Shown piece by piece: positions 51,551 through 53,153 of a stretch of 53,153 nucleotides of DNA. The position numbers were made by a program, and so were the translations under genes. Position 1 is the stretch's first letter; each line of letters begins with the position of its first letter. The notes beneath the pieces were generated by a model. The model made no database searches and was not told where the DNA came from. It saw nothing but the letters and a program-made list of their open reading frames with translations. The stretch comes from an uncultured Oscillospiraceae bacterium (GTDB lineage Bacteria; Bacillota; Clostridia; Oscillospirales; Oscillospiraceae), in NCBI GenBank assembly GCA_947624895.1, contig CANQMK010000005.1, forward strand, positions 1-53,153, written 5' to 3'.

Positions 51551-53153
51551 TGCAAACACCTCCCGGGCAGAACTGGTTGGCCCCACAGCCGGAGCACTGC
51601 TTGCGGCAGTCGGGGGTGATGACCGCCTGATAGGCCCGCTCCCGCTCCCGGGCCAGGAAGGCCCGGCTCACCCCGGTGGAGGTGACCTCCCAGGGGAAGA
51701 CCTCCTCCGCCCCCCGCTCCCGGTTGGCGTAGAAGTGGGGGTCCAGGCCGCAGGTCTGGAAGGCGTCCAGCCAGCGTTGGAGGTCAAAATACTCGCTCCA
51801 GGCGTCGAACTTGGCGCCGTTTTTCCACGCCTCGTAGAGGACTGCCCCCATCCGCCGGTCCCCCCGGGCGAAGACCGCCTCCAGGAAGCTGGTGTCCGGG
51901 TCGTGCCAGTTGTAGGTGATGTTCCGGTCCCGCATATGCTCCCGCAGGAGGGTCACCCGGCGCATATACTCGTCCATGTCCACCTGGGCCTCCCACTGGA
52001 AGGCGGTGTGGGGTTTCGGGACGAAACAGGCGGTGGAGACGGTGACCCGGATGCCCCGGCGCTGGTCCGCGCCGAATTCCCGGCCCCAGGCCAGGACCTT
52101 CTTGGCCAGGTCCGCGATGCCCAGCACGTCCTCGTCCGTCTCGGTGGGCAGCCCCAGCATGAAGTAGAGCTTTACGCTGGACCAGCCCCCGGAGAAGGCC
52201 ACCCGGCAGGACTGCTTCAGGTCCTCCTCGGTGACGTTTTTGTTGATGGCGTCCCGGAGGCGCTGGGTCCCCGCCTCGGGGGCGAAGGTGAGGCCGCTCT
52301 TCCGGGTCCCCTGGAGCCGCCGCATCAGGCCCATGGAGAAGTTGTCCGCCCGGAGGGAGGGCAGGGACAGGCCGATGTCCCGGGGGGCGCAGTAGTCCAG
52401 CAGTCCGTCGCACAGCTCCTCCAGAGGGCGGTAGTCGCTGGTGGACAGGCTGGACAGGGTCATCTCTTGGTAGCCCGAGTCCCTGCAGGCGGCGATCCCC
52501 TGCTCTACCAGCAGCTTGGGGTCCTTGGCCCGGACGGGGCGGTAGGCGTAGCCCGCCTGGCAGAACCGACAGCCCCGGATGCACCCCCGGAACACCTCCA
52601 GCATCACCCGGTCGTGGACGATCTCGGTGGAGGGGACGATGGTCTGGGTGGGGAAATAGGAGCGGTTCAGGTCGGAGACGATCCGCTTGAGAACAGGTAA
52701 GGTCACCCCATCGGCGGGGGTCATGGCCTGGATGGTGCCGTCGGCGTGGTAGGTCACGTCCACCAGGCTGGGGACGTAGAGCCCCGGCACCTGGGCCAGC
52801 GCCCGGAGCAGGTCCACCCTGCTCCAGCCCTCCGCCCTGGCCCTCCGGCAGACCTGGATCAGCTCCACCGTGACCTCCTCCCCCTCCCCCAGGGAGAAGA
52901 CGTCGATGAAGTCGCTCAGGGGCTCGGGGTCGTAACAGCAGGTGCCCCCCGCGATCACCAGGGGATGGGAGCCGTCCCGGTCCGCCCGGCGGACGGGGAC
53001 CCCGGCCAGGTCCAGCATATTGAGGATGTTGGTGTAGGCCATCTCGTAGCCCACGGAGAAGGCGATGAGGTCAAAACCGCGGATGGGGTCGCCGCTCTCC
53101 AGACCGTAGAGGGGGATGCCGTGGGCGCGCATCTGCTCCTCCATGTCCCCCCA
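51543..53153 (-). CDS. TIGR03960 family B12-binding radical SAM protein (5' end cut)
   Basis: At least 536 residues; the frame is open to the right edge (WGDMEEQMRAHGIPLY...), and family members begin well before this point, so the N-terminus is missing. The radical-SAM motif is CIRGCRFCQAGY. The N-terminal region resembles a cobalamin-binding fold (SGDPIRGFDLIAFSVGYEMA). The C-terminus carries a Cys cluster (CRKQCSGCGANQFCPGGVC). It is paired with the DUF2344 protein downstream. Function of the pair is not established. Confidence 0.92.
   Translation of the reverse strand, partial: WGDMEEQMRAHGIPLYGLESGDPIRGFDLIAFSVGYEMAYTNILNMLDLAGVPVRRADRDGSHPLVIAGGTCCYDPEPLSDFIDVFSLGEGEEVTVELIQVCRRARAEGWSRVDLLRALAQVPGLYVPSLVDVTYHADGTIQAMTPADGVTLPVLKRIVSDLNRSYFPTQTIVPSTEIVHDRVMLEVFRGCIRGCRFCQAGYAYRPVRAKDPKLLVEQGIAACRDSGYQEMTLSSLSTSDYRPLEELCDGLLDYCAPRDIGLSLPSLRADNFSMGLMRRLQGTRKSGLTFAPEAGTQRLRDAINKNVTEEDLKQSCRVAFSGGWSSVKLYFMLGLPTETDEDVLGIADLAKKVLAWGREFGADQRRGIRVTVSTACFVPKPHTAFQWEAQVDMDEYMRRVTLLREHMRDRNITYNWHDPDTSFLEAVFARGDRRMGAVLYEAWKNGAKFDAWSEYFDLQRWLDAFQTCGLDPHFYANRERGAEEVFPWEVTSTGVSRAFLARERERAYQAVITPDCRKQCSGCGANQFCPGGVCNA

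Overview
The window holds most of an intact-looking, temperate, contractile-tailed (myovirus) prophage (positions 1 to about 42,800; its left end lies outside the window) followed by about 10 kb of bacterial chromosome. The chromosomal genes (queA, a SpoIID-family gene, asd-dapA-dapB, an SLH-domain protein, rex and the TIGR03936/TIGR03960 radical-SAM pair), the high G+C content and strong AGGAGG ribosome sites point to a high-GC, spore-forming Clostridia host of the Oscillospiraceae type (Flavonifractor/Pseudoflavonifractor-like). This host call is an inference from gene content.

The prophage reads almost entirely leftward. From right to left: lysogeny switch and large serine recombinase (39.1-42.7 kb, recombinase and repressor rightward); an early/recombination module (lytic transglycosylase, PD-(D/E)XK exonuclease, RecT-like annealing protein, replication initiator, DnaC-like loader, RusA, HNH nuclease, SSB, a full-length translation initiation factor IF-1, a Gp37-type radical-SAM-like protein); a DUF1492 sigma-like regulator followed by a strong terminator; a repressor-operator-controlled promoter driving a block of small orphan genes; a SAM-metabolism/RNA region (metK, HU, tRNA cluster, MTA/SAH nucleosidase, DNA methylase, ParB-like protein); then terS-terL-portal, head genes, neck genes, sheath, tube, tail chaperones and the tape measure. 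A rightward moron with its own promoter and terminator sits between the tape measure and chaperone genes.

Three parts stand out. First, a cluster of RNAs at 20.16-20.77 kb: one canonical tRNA-Leu(CAA) plus three tandem cloverleaf RNAs with U73-CCA ends and glycine-type NCC anticodons. Their D- and T-loops lack the usual GG and TTC signatures, but compensatory changes support every stem except the invariant D-stem. Second, the phage appears to carry a SAM cycle: it makes SAM (MetK), uses it (DNA methylase and a radical-SAM-like protein) and clears the by-products (MTA/SAH nucleosidase). Third, the portal protein ends in a complete Nudix hydrolase domain.

Regulation is unusually readable. A 15-bp operator (TTATCC-RACYGGTTA type) recurs inside the spacer of the perfect early promoter, over the -35 of the next promoter, and 12 kb away just downstream of the promoter at 27.07 kb, so one repressor can hold several transcription units silent. 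On the chromosome, rex has an operator-like palindrome over its own promoter, and asd-dapA-dapB forms a lysine/diaminopimelate operon behind a consensus promoter.
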